Part shown: positions 45,999 through 55,312 of the stretch, piece by piece
Position numbering within the stretch: the stretch's first letter is position 1
Layout of the letters: the number at the start of each line of letters is the position of its first letter
Source of the DNA: Bradyrhizobium sp. SZCCHNS1050
GTDB lineage: Bacteria; Pseudomonadota; Alphaproteobacteria; Rhizobiales; Xanthobacteraceae
NCBI RefSeq assembly: GCF_032484785.1
Contig: NZ_JAUETR010000001.1
Location: 1,488,001-1,552,000, forward strand
DNA length: 64,000 nt
Direction: 5' to 3'
Notes under the pieces: generated by a model
Seen by the model: only the letters and a program-made list of their open reading frames with translations
Databases searched by the model: none
What the model was told of the DNA's origin: nothing
Position numbers and translations under genes: made by a program

Positions 45999-46670
45999 CT
46001 ATTTGTTGCCGACCATCACATCGATCGCGCCGGCGACGATCGCCTCCAGCTCCTGACGCGGCGCCCGCGCGCGCGCCCGGACAGCGATCGAGTGGATCGT
46101 CGCCGACGCCAGACGCGCCAACACGACGGGATCGGCGTCGGCCGGCAGCTCGCCTTTTTCCTTGGCGCGGCGGAAGCAATGCGCAAACGCCTTGTCGAGC
46201 TCGGTCAGCGCGTTCTGCACCATGGCGCGGATGTCGGGGTCGGCGACAGCCTCCGAGCCCGCCGTCATCACCGTGAAGCAGCCGCGCGGTCCCTCCTCGC
46301 CCGACAGATAGATGTCGAGCGCCGTGGCGAAGATCTGCTCGAGCTGCCGTCGCACCGGCCAATCGTTACTGAAGACGTCGCCCATGAGGGCGCGGGCATT
46401 GTCGCGATAGCGCTGATAGCTCTTGATGTAGAGCTCGCGCTTGTCGCCGAACGCGCCATAGAGGCTCGGCCGGTTCATGCCGGTGGCGGCGCTGAGATCG
46501 TCGAGCGAGGTCGCGGCGAAGCCGGTCGACCGGAACAGGTCGAGCGCCTTGCCGAGCGCGACATCCGGCTCATACGCCCGCGGCCTCCCGCGCCGCTTCG
46601 GCTGGTCGGGGGCACCCGCCTTTTCTATCGGACGGTCGCCTTGCGGCGGCCCTTTCTTTTTTTGTACCAT
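45999..46670 (-). CDS. TetR/AcrR family regulator
   Basis: This 223-residue regulator has a Lys/Pro-rich N-terminal extension (KKKGPPQGDRPIEKAGAPDQPKRRGRPRAYEPDVALGKALDLFRSTGFAATSLDDLSAATGMNRPSLYGAFGDKRELYIKSYQRYRD), containing an RGRPR AT-hook-like motif and the helix-turn-helix. The C-terminal half matches the GST-linked AcrR-type ligand domain. It is divergent from a glutathione S-transferase gene, its likely target. Confidence 0.88.
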   Translation of the reverse strand: MVQKKKGPPQGDRPIEKAGAPDQPKRRGRPRAYEPDVALGKALDLFRSTGFAATSLDDLSAATGMNRPSLYGAFGDKRELYIKSYQRYRDNARALMGDVFSNDWPVRRQLEQIFATALDIYLSGEEGPRGCFTVMTAGSEAVADPDIRAMVQNALTELDKAFAHCFRRAKEKGELPADADPVVLARLASATIHSIAVRARARAPRQELEAIVAGAIDVMVGNK

Positions 46671-46730
46671 TTCGCACTAAATTCCTTGACCGAGCCCATA
46701 TTATGCGAGACAGTATAAAAATCAACCAAT

Positions 46731-46745
46731 GCTCCGGTCCGGAGC
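46731..46745. promoter_or_regulatory. Palindrome in the TetR-GST intergenic region
   Basis: GCTCCGG-T-CCGGAGC is a perfect 7-1-7 palindrome, 16 bp before the GST start. It may be an operator or a 5'-UTR hairpin; a TATAAA-like element lies about 17 bp to its left. Confidence 0.45.
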
Positions 46746-46760
46746 CCGAGGGAGACGTCC

Positions 46761-47405
46761 ATGGACCTGTATTTCTCGCCGCTCGCCTGCTCGCTCGCCA
46801 CCCGCATCGCGCTCTACGAAGCCGGCGCGAAGGCGAACTATCTCGAGGTCGATCCCAAGACCAAGATCGTCCTCAACGACGGCTCCGATTTCCGCGCCGT
46901 CAACCCGCTCGGGCTCGTCCCGACGCTCCGCACCGATGACGGCGACCTGCTGACCGAGAACGCCGCGATCCTGCAATATGTCGCCGATCGCTTCCCCGAG
47001 GCGAAGCTCGGCACCGGCCCCGGCATGGACCGCAGCCGGCTGCATCAATGGCTCTGCTTCATCGGCACCGAGCTGCACAAGGGCCTGTTCATTCCGATCC
47101 TCGACAAGACCGCGCCCGAGGAAATGAAGGCTCATGTCCTGAAAAAAAACCTGTCGCGGCTCGATCATCTCGAGAACCATCTGCGGGATCGCGACTATCT
47201 GCTCGATCATTTCACGGTCGCCGACGCGTATCTCGTCACCGTGATCAACTGGACCATGGCAACGCCGCCGGTCCAGCTCGCGAGATGGCCGGCCGTGAAG
47301 GCGTACTACGAGCGCCTGCGCGCGCGGCCGTCGATCGCCCGTGCCATCGCCGAGGAGTTCGAGCTCTACAAGACGGAACTGGCGCGGCATAAGGCAGCGG
47401 CCTAG
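46761..47405 (+). CDS. Glutathione S-transferase (beta-class-like)
   Basis: This 214-residue enzyme begins MDLYFSPLACSLATRIALYEAGAKANYLEVDPKTKIVLNDGSDFRAVNPLGLVPTLRTDDGDLLTENAAILQYVADRFP. SPLACSLATRIAL holds the catalytic Cys/Ser, NPLGLVP the cis-proline and TENAAILQYVAD the glutathione-binding Glu-Asn pair. It should conjugate or reduce electrophilic compounds in the cytosol. GAGGGAGA precedes the ATG. The adjacent divergent TetR gene probably controls it, and a 12-bp hairpin follows the gene. Confidence 0.92.
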   Translation: MDLYFSPLACSLATRIALYEAGAKANYLEVDPKTKIVLNDGSDFRAVNPLGLVPTLRTDDGDLLTENAAILQYVADRFPEAKLGTGPGMDRSRLHQWLCFIGTELHKGLFIPILDKTAPEEMKAHVLKKNLSRLDHLENHLRDRDYLLDHFTVADAYLVTVINWTMATPPVQLARWPAVKAYYERLRARPSIARAIAEEFELYKTELARHKAAA

Positions 47406-47430
47406 GAACAGGCAGCCTGGGAACATACGA

Positions 47431-47460
47431 GTCTCATCTCCCTCGATTGGGAGATGAGAC
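47431..47460 (+). terminator. Hairpin after the GST gene
   Basis: GTCTCATCTCCC and GGGAGATGAGAC form a perfect 12-bp stem around TCGATT, 26 bp after the stop. CTCTTCATG follows without a long U-run. It separates the GST unit from the Hhe-like gene. Confidence 0.65.
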
Positions 47461-47569
47461 CTCTTCATGGGGAAGATGAACCATCGCTCATTGACCGCTT
47501 CTCCACCGCGCCGGATGCTTGACCGCGATCATTCCGGGTTGCAATCCTCGAATCGCAGGAGGATTGCAC

Positions 47570-50500
47570 GTGGCAACCACATCCGTACGAGACCGATTGC
47601 TGGCGGACCGGCGCGCGCTGCTCGATCTGGGCACGCGCAACCGGCTCGTGCACATCCCGCTCAAGACCAAGACCATCCGCACCATCGACATCGTCGGCGC
47701 GCGCTCTGCTGCGCTCTTCGAGCTTCTCGGCGAAGGCAAGCGCTTCACGTTCCTTCCGACGAAGGCAGAGACTGCGGAGGCGGAAGGCACCCTGCCCTTG
47801 AGCGTGCCGGCACCTCGATCCGACACGCCGACCACCAAGGTGGACCAGGAAGGTGATGATTCGGAGTCGCAGACGCGGCAGCCGGACACCCGGCTCAGGA
47901 CCCGGCTGTCATCGGAGGCGCTGCAGAAGCGCCTGCTGGATATCTGGTACGACGCACGAACGCTCGAGGAAGAACAGGGCGTCAATATCCTCTATCTCGC
48001 CTTCGGGCTGCTGAGATGGTTCGAGGACGACAAATCCGATGTCGAGCGCTTCGCACCGCTCGTCCTGCTGCCCGTCCGCCTGGAACGCAGCAGCGCCGCC
48101 GATCGGTTTCACCTGGTCTCGCGCGCTGAGCCGCCGTCGCCGAACCTCTCGCTCCAGGCCAAGCTCGACGCCGAATTCGGACTCAAGATCGAGGATTTTG
48201 GCGACGAGGACGACGTCGACATCGCGACCTATCTTGCCGGCGTCGCGGAGACGGTCGCCACCAAGCAGCGGTGGGAGGTCAGGGCGGACGCGATCGTTCT
48301 CGGCTTCTTCTCGTTCTCCAAGTTCCTGATGTATCGCGATCTGGATCCCGAGAATTGGCCGGCAGATGGTGGCCTTGATCGTCACCCCCTCATCGCAGCG
48401 CTGCTTCAGGACGGCTTCGAGGGCGCGGAGCCGATCGTGGCCGACGACGGAAAGATCGATTCCGTCATCCAACCAGTGGCGATGAACCATGTCGTCGATG
48501 CGGATTCATCGCAGGCCGTGGTAATCGAGGAAGTGGTCCGCGGACGCGACCTCGTCGTCAAGGGACCGCCTGGAACCGGCAAATCGCAGACCATCACCAA
48601 CATCATCGCGTCGGCTGCCGCCGAGGGGAAAACGGTGCTGTTCGTCGCCGAGAAGATGGCGGCGCTCGAGGTCGTGCACCGGCGGTTGAAGCATGTCGGT
48701 CTCGGCGCGCTCGCGCTGGAGCTGCACTCCAACAAGGCCAACAAGCGCGTTCTGCTCGAAGAGCTGAAACGCTGCAAATCGGCTGAGGTCCCGGTCCCGC
48801 GCGGCGAAGCCACGCTGGTGCAGCGCCTGACCGACAGCCGGGACGGCCTCAACCGGCATGCGGAGATGATGCACCAGCCGCATCAGCCGAGCGAGCTGAC
48901 ACCGTTCAGGCTGCTGGGTCATCTCGTGCGCTCTGGGGACAACTCCGCGCAGCATCCCTATCCGTTGCAGGGCGCCCCCTCCTGGTCTCCTCTGGATCTG
49001 GAGCGGCGGCGTGAGCTGATCGCCGAACTCGCCGAACGAATTGCGGCCGACGGCGCGCCGCACCTGCATCCCTGGCGCGGTGTCGGCCGCGACGCGCTCG
49101 ATCCAGCCGAGATGACCGAGCTGCGAAAATCGCTCGACGACATTTCGAACGTTGTCGGCAGCGTATCCACTGGCGCGGCCCGCCTCGGCACGCTGCTCGA
49201 TCTCCCGCCGCCCGCCACCTTGGCCGATGCCGCGGCGATACTCGCCTTCGCCGAGGCCGCGGCCGCGATGCCGGAGTGCGATCGGACGTCCTTCCGCGAC
49301 GGCGTCTGGAGCCAGACCGGACTCATCACGGACATCATCGACAAGGGGCTGCGTTACGCGAAATTGAGGACGGCCTTCGAGAGCGCCTTCGTCGAGGCCG
49401 CCTGGGATGCGCCGATCGCCGAGTGCCGCAAGGTCATCGCCGAGAAGGGCCGCTCCTGGCTGCGCCTGCTCAGCCCGCGCTATCGCGAGCAGGTGGCGCT
49501 GCTGGCCTCGTACCTGAAGGTGCCGATGCCGAAAACGCTGGAGCAGCGGCTCCTGCTGCTCGACGGCCTCATCGCGGCGCAAGCCGCACGCCGGTCCTTC
49601 GCGGAGGTCGAAGCTGCCGGCAGCACCGCATTCGGAACGGCGTGGCAGAAGGAACGGTCGGACTGGGATGCGTTGTCCAGATTGGCGACCTGGTGGAGTG
49701 CATTCCCCAAGCCGTTCGCAAACGACGAAACGCGCCAGCGGCTGACGCAGCTGGCCTTGTCGGCCGATGATCGGCAATCGATCGAACAGCTCAACCACGA
49801 CCTCGCAAGTCTGAGGTCCGGCCTCGGCAGGCTGATCGACTCTCTCCAGCTGGAGCCTGCCCGCATCCCGCTCGAGGCCGGCGACCAGATCCGGTTGGAC
49901 GGCCTGTCGCAGACTTTGTCGGAGTGGCAGAACGCGACCGAGCGCCTCACCCGCTGGATCGCATTCATGGACCGGGTCCGCCTTGCGCGCGCGCAAGGCC
50001 TCGCCGCGCTGGTCGACCGCACGCTCGATGGCTCCTTGCCAGGCGAAGCGCTCGAAGCCGCCTTCGACCGGTCCTATTACGACGCCATGCGCAGCGTGAT
50101 CTTCGCCGACCATCCTGAACTGAAACGTTTCGACGGCGAATCGCACGATCGGCTGGTCGATGGCTTCCGCAAGCTCGACGTCGCACGGATGCAACTGGCC
50201 CGCGATCAGATCGCCCACGAGCATGCCGCGGCCCTGCCGCGCAACGCCGGCGGCATCGGGCCGCTCGGTGTGCTGAACGGCGAGCTTGCCAAGAAGCGCA
50301 ATCATCTGCCCATCCGCCAGCTCCTGGAACGGGCCGGTCCGGTCATTCAGCAGATCAAGCCGATCTTCCTGATGAGCCCGCTGTCGGTGGCACAGTTCCT
50401 CAAGCCTGGCGCGATCGCCTTCGATCTTCTGGTGGTCGACGAGGCCTCGCAGATCGAGCCGGTCGACGCGCTCGGCGCGGTCGCGCGCTGCCGGCAGATC

Positions 50501-52339
50501 GTGGTCGTCGGTGACGAGCGGCAGCTGCCGCCGACGCGCTTCTTCGCGAAGCTGACAGGTAACGACGACGAGGACAATGACGACGAGGATCAGCCGACCT
50601 TCCAGGTCAAGGACGCCGAGAGCATTCTCGACCTCTGCCTTGCCAAGGGCCTGTCGCATCGGATGCTGAACTGGCACTATCGCAGCAAGCACCAGTCGCT
50701 GATCGCCGTTTCCAACAAGCAGTTCTACGACAACCGGCTGTTCATCGTGCCGAGCCCGTACGACGCCGTCGCGGGAATGGGATTGAAGTTCAACTACACC
50801 CCCGATGCGCACTACGAACGCGGCAGCAGCCGGACCAACCCCAGGGAAGCGCGGCTCGTCGCCGAGGCCGTCATGCGCCATGCGCGCGAGACCCCGGACC
50901 GCAGCCTTGGCGTCGCGACCTTCTCGGTGGCGCAGCGCCAGGCGATCCAGGATCAGCTCGAAATCCTTCGTAAGGAAAACCCGGCAACGGAGAGCTTCTT
51001 CGTCCGCGGGGCCAGCGAACCGTTCTTCGTGAAGAACCTCGAGAACATCCAGGGCGACGAACGCGACGTCATCTTCATCTCCATCGGCTATGGGAGAACG
51101 AAGGAAGGTTTCGTCTCGATGAGCTTCGGCCCCCTCAACTCGGACGGAGGCGAGCGCCGGCTGAACGTGCTGATCTCGCGCGCCAAGCTCCGATGCGAGG
51201 TGTTCTCGTCGATCACCGGCGACGACATCGACCTGTCGCGCGCCAAGGGCCGCGGCATCGCGGCCCTGAAGACGTTCCTGACCTTCGCGCAGACGGGGCA
51301 GCTCGGCATCGCGCAGGAGACCGGGCGCGATCCCGACTCGGTGTTCGAGGAGCAGGTCGCCGCAAGGCTGCGGGCGCTCGGCCACGACGTGAAGACCCAG
51401 ATCGGCACCGCCGGATTCTTCGTCGACCTCGCCGTCGTCGATCCCGACAAGCCGGGCCGCTTCCTGCTCGGAATCGAATGCGACGGCGCCCAGTACCATG
51501 CGTCTCGTTCGGCGCGAGACCGCGACCGCCTGCGGCAGAATGTGCTGGAAGCGCATGGCTGGGTGCTGCATCGCATCTGGTCGACCGACTGGTTTCTCCG
51601 TCCCAAGGAGGAAACCGAGAAAGTCCTCCGCGCGATCGACGCTGCGAAGGCGCATTGGCGGGACATCGACCAAGGGGCTGCGCGAGCTCAACCCGAGCCT
51701 CCGGCAACCTCTGATGTGCCGGCGCCGGAGCAGACCGAGCAGCGCCCTCAGGAGATCCTCGCACAGGCACCGACGGTGGCCCCCTATGAAGAGGCGAAGC
51801 TGCGCGTCCGTCGGGAGATCGAGCCGCACGAGACGCCGCTTGCCGACATGACGCGGCATGTCGTCGAGATCGTCGCCATCGAGGGGCCGGTGCATGAATC
51901 GGAAATCATCGTCCGGATCAGATCGGCCTGGGGCCTTGCCCGCGCCGGCAACCGCATCCGCGATGCCGTGCGAGCGGCGCTGACATCGGCAGTTGCGAGG
52001 GGACAGATCGCCGGAGGTCCGTTCTACGCCGTGCCGGGACAGGCGATCGTCGTCCGAACGCGCGAGGACGTGCAATCGCAGTCCTTGCGCAAGCCCGAGA
52101 TGTTGCCGCCGGAGGAGATCAAGGCGGCCATCATGCAGATCGTCGAGCAGAACTTCGGCGCCGAAGAGGACCAATTGATCCAGGCGGTGGCCCGCTTGTT
52201 TGGCTTCGGGTCGACCAGCGCCCAGCTGCGGGAGACCGTGCAGGGCAGTCTCAGAAGTCTTCTCGACGCAGGACACCTGCGCCGCGAAGGAGCGCTGCTG
52301 ACCAAGCCGCAGGAGGCCTCGCCGGCGGCGCAGGACTGA
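47570..52339 (+). CDS. Hhe-like DUF4011-helicase-nuclease (putative antiviral protein)
   Basis: This 1589-residue single-gene protein has an N-terminal DUF4011-type domain (LLADRRALLDLGTRNRLVHIPLK). A superfamily 1 helicase core follows, with Walker A VVKGPPGTGKSQT (about 332-344), Walker B LLVVDEASQIEP (about 952-963), GDERQLPPTR, HYRSKHQSLI and RRLNVLISRAK (about 1197-1207). Next comes a Vsr/PD-(D/E)xK-type nuclease segment (FFVDLAV then GIECDGAQYH, about 1284-1308, and RDRDRLRQNVLEAHGW). The DUF3320 region is at the C-terminus. That domain set corresponds to the Hhe defence gene. The GTG start at 47570 has AGGAGG seven bases upstream. All helicase motifs appear intact. Confidence 0.85.
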   Translation: MATTSVRDRLLADRRALLDLGTRNRLVHIPLKTKTIRTIDIVGARSAALFELLGEGKRFTFLPTKAETAEAEGTLPLSVPAPRSDTPTTKVDQEGDDSESQTRQPDTRLRTRLSSEALQKRLLDIWYDARTLEEEQGVNILYLAFGLLRWFEDDKSDVERFAPLVLLPVRLERSSAADRFHLVSRAEPPSPNLSLQAKLDAEFGLKIEDFGDEDDVDIATYLAGVAETVATKQRWEVRADAIVLGFFSFSKFLMYRDLDPENWPADGGLDRHPLIAALLQDGFEGAEPIVADDGKIDSVIQPVAMNHVVDADSSQAVVIEEVVRGRDLVVKGPPGTGKSQTITNIIASAAAEGKTVLFVAEKMAALEVVHRRLKHVGLGALALELHSNKANKRVLLEELKRCKSAEVPVPRGEATLVQRLTDSRDGLNRHAEMMHQPHQPSELTPFRLLGHLVRSGDNSAQHPYPLQGAPSWSPLDLERRRELIAELAERIAADGAPHLHPWRGVGRDALDPAEMTELRKSLDDISNVVGSVSTGAARLGTLLDLPPPATLADAAAILAFAEAAAAMPECDRTSFRDGVWSQTGLITDIIDKGLRYAKLRTAFESAFVEAAWDAPIAECRKVIAEKGRSWLRLLSPRYREQVALLASYLKVPMPKTLEQRLLLLDGLIAAQAARRSFAEVEAAGSTAFGTAWQKERSDWDALSRLATWWSAFPKPFANDETRQRLTQLALSADDRQSIEQLNHDLASLRSGLGRLIDSLQLEPARIPLEAGDQIRLDGLSQTLSEWQNATERLTRWIAFMDRVRLARAQGLAALVDRTLDGSLPGEALEAAFDRSYYDAMRSVIFADHPELKRFDGESHDRLVDGFRKLDVARMQLARDQIAHEHAAALPRNAGGIGPLGVLNGELAKKRNHLPIRQLLERAGPVIQQIKPIFLMSPLSVAQFLKPGAIAFDLLVVDEASQIEPVDALGAVARCRQIVVVGDERQLPPTRFFAKLTGNDDEDNDDEDQPTFQVKDAESILDLCLAKGLSHRMLNWHYRSKHQSLIAVSNKQFYDNRLFIVPSPYDAVAGMGLKFNYTPDAHYERGSSRTNPREARLVAEAVMRHARETPDRSLGVATFSVAQRQAIQDQLEILRKENPATESFFVRGASEPFFVKNLENIQGDERDVIFISIGYGRTKEGFVSMSFGPLNSDGGERRLNVLISRAKLRCEVFSSITGDDIDLSRAKGRGIAALKTFLTFAQTGQLGIAQETGRDPDSVFEEQVAARLRALGHDVKTQIGTAGFFVDLAVVDPDKPGRFLLGIECDGAQYHASRSARDRDRLRQNVLEAHGWVLHRIWSTDWFLRPKEETEKVLRAIDAAKAHWRDIDQGAARAQPEPPATSDVPAPEQTEQRPQEILAQAPTVAPYEEAKLRVRREIEPHETPLADMTRHVVEIVAIEGPVHESEIIVRIRSAWGLARAGNRIRDAVRAALTSAVARGQIAGGPFYAVPGQAIVVRTREDVQSQSLRKPEMLPPEEIKAAIMQIVEQNFGAEEDQLIQAVARLFGFGSTSAQLRETVQGSLRSLLDAGHLRREGALLTKPQEASPAAQD

Positions 52340-52702
52340 CCGGCTGAATGCGTGCCGGGAATCAGGCTCGAACGCCGCGTCACAGCCGCCCCGCGGAGCG
52401 CACGTCGCACCGCGTTGCGCAGAGGCGCTGGCAACGACGATCTCGCGATCCATCCGCGTCCTGCAATGGCGGTGGAGCGCCGACGATGTCGGAGCTGACG
52501 CCCCGCAGGGCGGAATGTCGCCCCTCCGGCTGTCACCGCAAACCCGCGGAATCGCTGAAGGAACGGAACAGGCGAGGTCAGAATTCGTTCAGCACGGACG
52601 CTCGTCCCGGCCAATGCATCGGACCAGGATTGCACGGGTCCATCCCGGCCACTATCCTTGAGGTGAGACACGCGCTGGCCCGCATCCCGATAGGAGCGCC
52701 CC
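52340..52702. other. Intergenic region upstream of the P450 gene
   Basis: 363 bp between the Hhe-like gene and the P450 gene. It should carry the P450 promoter; AGGAGC lies five bases before the P450 ATG. No other conserved feature is seen. Confidence 0.5.
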
Positions 52703-53899
52703 ATGCCGACTGCGACCCCGGCTCAGACCCTGGCTCCCCTGGACGAGACCATCACCATCGCGGAGCTGACGCGCGATCCCTATCCGATCTACCGGCGCCT
52801 GCGCCGCGAAGCGCCGGTGTTGCGGGTCAAGTCGGTGGGCCGGACGTTCCTCACCAAGGCGGCCGACACCAAATATGTGAAGGACAATGCGGCGCTGTTC
52901 TCGTCCGACGATCCGAACACGCCGATGAAGCGCGCCTTCCTCGCGCATACCCTGATGCGCAAGGATCACGACGAGCACCGCGCCGAGCGCATGGCGATGA
53001 TGCCGGCCCTGATGCCGAAGACGATCGAAGCCGTCTGGGAGCCGCTCTACACCAAATTCGCCACTGATTATCTCGACCGGCTGCCGCGCGGCGAGATCGT
53101 CGATCTGTTCCCCGCCCTCGCCGGCCCCTTGGCCGCGCGCATCCTCGCTGAAGTGATGGGCATCCCGGACGCCAGCGATGCCGACATGCAGCGCTGGTCG
53201 CAGGCCCTGATCGACGGCGCCGGCAATTTCGGCTGGACGCCGGGGCCATTCGACGCGTCCGATATCGCCAACGCGGAGATGGACCGCTGCATCCGCGCCA
53301 ACATGGAGCGCGTGAAGGCGGAGCCGGATTCGTCCGCGCTCTCCTTCATGGTCAACGCGAAGAATCCGATTGCCGAAAGCCAGATCATCGCCAACATCAA
53401 GATCGCGATCGGCGGCGGCATCAACGAGCCGCGCGACGCGCTGCTGACGATCCTCTACGGCCTGCTCACCAATCCGGAGCAGCTCGCCGCCGTGCGCGCG
53501 CAGGACAAATGGCGCTCCGCCTTCGAGGAAGGCGTGCGCTGGGTGGCGCCGATCCAGGCGAGCTCACGCCTGGTGATGGAGGACACCGAGATCCGCGGCT
53601 GCCTGATCCCGAAGGGCGACACCGTGATGACCATCCAGGCCTCCGCCAACCGCGACGAGGAGCTGTTCACCGACGGCGAGCACTACAACGCCCTGCGCGA
53701 CCCCAACCCCCACCAGGCCTTCGGCAACGGCCCCCACCACTGCGCCGGCGCCCACCTCTCCCGCCGCACCGTCGGCGCCATCCTGCTGCCGATGCTGTTC
53801 GAGCGCTTCCCGAAGATGACGCTGCCCGATCCCGCGAGCGTGCGGTGGCACGGATTCGGCTTCCGCGGCCCGCTCAATCTGCCGGTACGGCTGCAATAG
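52703..53899 (+). CDS. Cytochrome P450
   Basis: This 398-residue P450 monooxygenase is soluble, with no membrane anchor. The heme-binding signature is FGNGPHHCAGAHLSRRTVG, with the axial Cys. The ExxR motif is EEGVRW. The I-helix is IGGGINEPRDALLTIL, in which the usual acid-Thr pair is replaced by Glu-Pro-Arg, which may alter oxygen activation. The redox partner is not encoded here. A 238-bp stretch (53541-53778) is identical to a degraded P450 fragment 2.5 kb downstream. Confidence 0.93.
   Translation: MPTATPAQTLAPLDETITIAELTRDPYPIYRRLRREAPVLRVKSVGRTFLTKAADTKYVKDNAALFSSDDPNTPMKRAFLAHTLMRKDHDEHRAERMAMMPALMPKTIEAVWEPLYTKFATDYLDRLPRGEIVDLFPALAGPLAARILAEVMGIPDASDADMQRWSQALIDGAGNFGWTPGPFDASDIANAEMDRCIRANMERVKAEPDSSALSFMVNAKNPIAESQIIANIKIAIGGGINEPRDALLTILYGLLTNPEQLAAVRAQDKWRSAFEEGVRWVAPIQASSRLVMEDTEIRGCLIPKGDTVMTIQASANRDEELFTDGEHYNALRDPNPHQAFGNGPHHCAGAHLSRRTVGAILLPMLFERFPKMTLPDPASVRWHGFGFRGPLNLPVRLQ
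53541..53778 (+). repeat. 238-bp direct repeat, copy in the intact P450 gene
   Basis: Base-for-base identical on inspection to 56065-56302. It covers the P450 region just before and including the heme-binding cysteine. Sequence on both sides of the block differs between the two copies. Confidence 0.9.
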
Positions 53900-53983
53900 G
53901 ACCGGCACGAAGGGCGTTGTTCTTCGCGTTGTCTCAGTGCACCTGAGCCGGGCCCCGGGTTGGTTGGAATCACCACGTTCGAG

Positions 53984-54592
53984 TTATCGCGCTTTGGCAG
54001 GCCCGGAGGCGATCTCGACGACGGCCTTCGTGAACCTGCGGTAGATGTCGATCTGTCTGCCGGCAAACGTGGTCGCGACGCCGAACATGCTGAGAGGCGA
54101 GCGCATCGTGACGAGGCTGGCCGCCAAATCGAGATTGTCTCGCGTCATCTCCATAAGCAGGGTCTGGCAGGCCTCCATGCCGGCGAGCGCCGGCGGCGGT
54201 CCGCCCGCCACGGGCGAGGGATCGGCCGCCCTGGCTTCAGCGATCGGGGTTGGCTGGGCTTCGTGCGAGTCCGTCCCAGCGCCGACAGGCTGAACGGCAT
54301 CGGGCTTCAGCTCGCTGAGAGGCGGCAGGCGCGCCGGCCCGGGTTCGGGCTCAAGAGGCGGGAGCGGCGGCAGGATCGTTTCCGTCTCCTGGGCTGGTCG
54401 TCCCGGGAGCCTCGTTTCGGTCTCCGGAACTGCCTGCAGTTCGTCTGCGTCCGAGCTTACGAACTCGGTTAGCACGCGAGCGCGCTTCTGCCTCGCTGTC
54501 GCGTCGGCGTGTTTGGGCATTGATACCGGCTTCGCCACGACGGGTTTCGCGCTGTTCCCCTTGTGGGAGCCATTTGATTTGCGCTTGTTCAT
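53984..54592 (-). CDS. Phasin-like protein with Pro-rich linker
   Basis: This 202-residue protein has a basic N-terminus (MNKRKSNGSHKGNSAKP), a Pro/Glu-rich middle (ETETRLPGRPAQETETILPPLPPLEPEPGPARLPP) and a C-terminal amphipathic domain ACQTLLMEMTRDNLDLAASLVTMRSPLSMFGVATTFAGRQIDIYRRFTKAVVEIA. The C-terminus resembles phasins, which coat polyhydroxyalkanoate granules, as do many Bradyrhizobium proteins of this form. The ATG at 54592 was chosen as the last start before the basic tail. Confidence 0.6.
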   Translation of the reverse strand: MNKRKSNGSHKGNSAKPVVAKPVSMPKHADATARQKRARVLTEFVSSDADELQAVPETETRLPGRPAQETETILPPLPPLEPEPGPARLPPLSELKPDAVQPVGAGTDSHEAQPTPIAEARAADPSPVAGGPPPALAGMEACQTLLMEMTRDNLDLAASLVTMRSPLSMFGVATTFAGRQIDIYRRFTKAVVEIASGPAKAR

Positions 54593-54649
54593 TGAAAGGC
54601 CTTCCTGTGCGGCATCGCCGGAGTGGGGCCAGCCCGGTCTCGATACCAA

Positions 54650-54926
54650 TCTCCGTGTCGGACCGTTGGTTCCTTGCGATCAGGACGCCGTCGCTCGAGC
54701 CCATCTGCACCCGGCCGCGGCCGGCATCGAGCCGCAGGAACTGATCGGTTTCCGGATGCGCCTCCAGGCCGATGTCGCCGCCGACCGGAATCGACATCAG
54801 CGTCACCTGCAGATAGCGCCCGCTCCAGGCGACCGACCGATAATTGGCATTGTCCCGCGTCGCCCGCTCGATGTCGAACGCCTGCGGCTGCGGCCCGATG
54901 TCGGTGATCTCGGCAAGCATGTCCAT
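54650..54926 (-). pseudogene. Truncated cupin-domain gene
   Basis: It begins with a normal ATG (GGGAG seven bases upstream) and a cupin-like N-terminus: MLAEITDIGPQPQAFDIERATRDNANYRSVAWSGRYLQVTLMSIPVGGDIGLEAHPETDQFLRLDAGRGRVQMG. Family members continue with a second metal-site half, but here it is lost after about 75 residues. The remaining frame (SSDGVLIARNQRSDTEIG...) is unrelated and runs into the phasin-like gene. It is therefore a broken remnant between that gene and the HPF gene. Confidence 0.7.
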
Positions 54927-54976
54927 CACGGATCTCCCACCCGGCGGCCTTGCCGGCAAACCGTCCCGCCACGCGT

Positions 54977-55312
54977 CTAGCGATGATCCCGAAGCTGATC
55001 GGACACCGCCTCCTTGCCGAAGGCGTGGTCGAGCGCGCGCTTCAGCTTGTGGACCGCGCCACGCACGGCCTGCTCCATGAAGCTGTCCTGATGCGCCGCG
55101 ACGATCGGCTCGCCGCCGTCACGGTGCACCTCGATCTTGCAGCTCTTGTCGTCGTGACTCGGCTTGTGGCTCACCGCGTCGCTGAGCTGCACGTCGATCC
55201 GCCTGACCTGATCCTCATAGCGGTGCAGCACCGCATGAAGCGACGCCTTCACGTCCTGCGACAACTGCTCGCCGTCCTCGACGTTTCCATCGGTTCTGAC
55301 ATCGATCAACAT
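54977..55312 (-). CDS. HPF/RaiA-like ribosome-associated protein (short)
   Basis: This 111-residue protein resembles the ribosome hibernation factor/RaiA domain (MLIDVRTDGNVEDGEQLSQDVKASLHAVLHRYEDQVRRIDVQLSDAVSHK...KIEVHRDGGEPIVAAHQDSFMEQAVRGAVHKLKRALDHAFGKEA). It lacks the long C-terminal domain of full-length HPF. It would bind ribosomes during stress, and is probably a paralogue of a main hpf gene elsewhere. GGAGA lies upstream of the ATG at 55312. Confidence 0.82.
   Translation of the reverse strand: MLIDVRTDGNVEDGEQLSQDVKASLHAVLHRYEDQVRRIDVQLSDAVSHKPSHDDKSCKIEVHRDGGEPIVAAHQDSFMEQAVRGAVHKLKRALDHAFGKEAVSDQLRDHR

Noticed and set aside
46671..46760. A sigma-70 promoter for the GST gene using TTGACC and TATAAA
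   Set aside because: The elements are about 22 bases apart, outside the normal 16-18 base spacing.
48506..52453. A 1315-residue open frame antisense to the Hhe-like gene
   Set aside because: Arg/His/Leu-rich composition with no domain signatures is typical of GC-rich antisense frames; the plus-strand gene has all helicase motifs.
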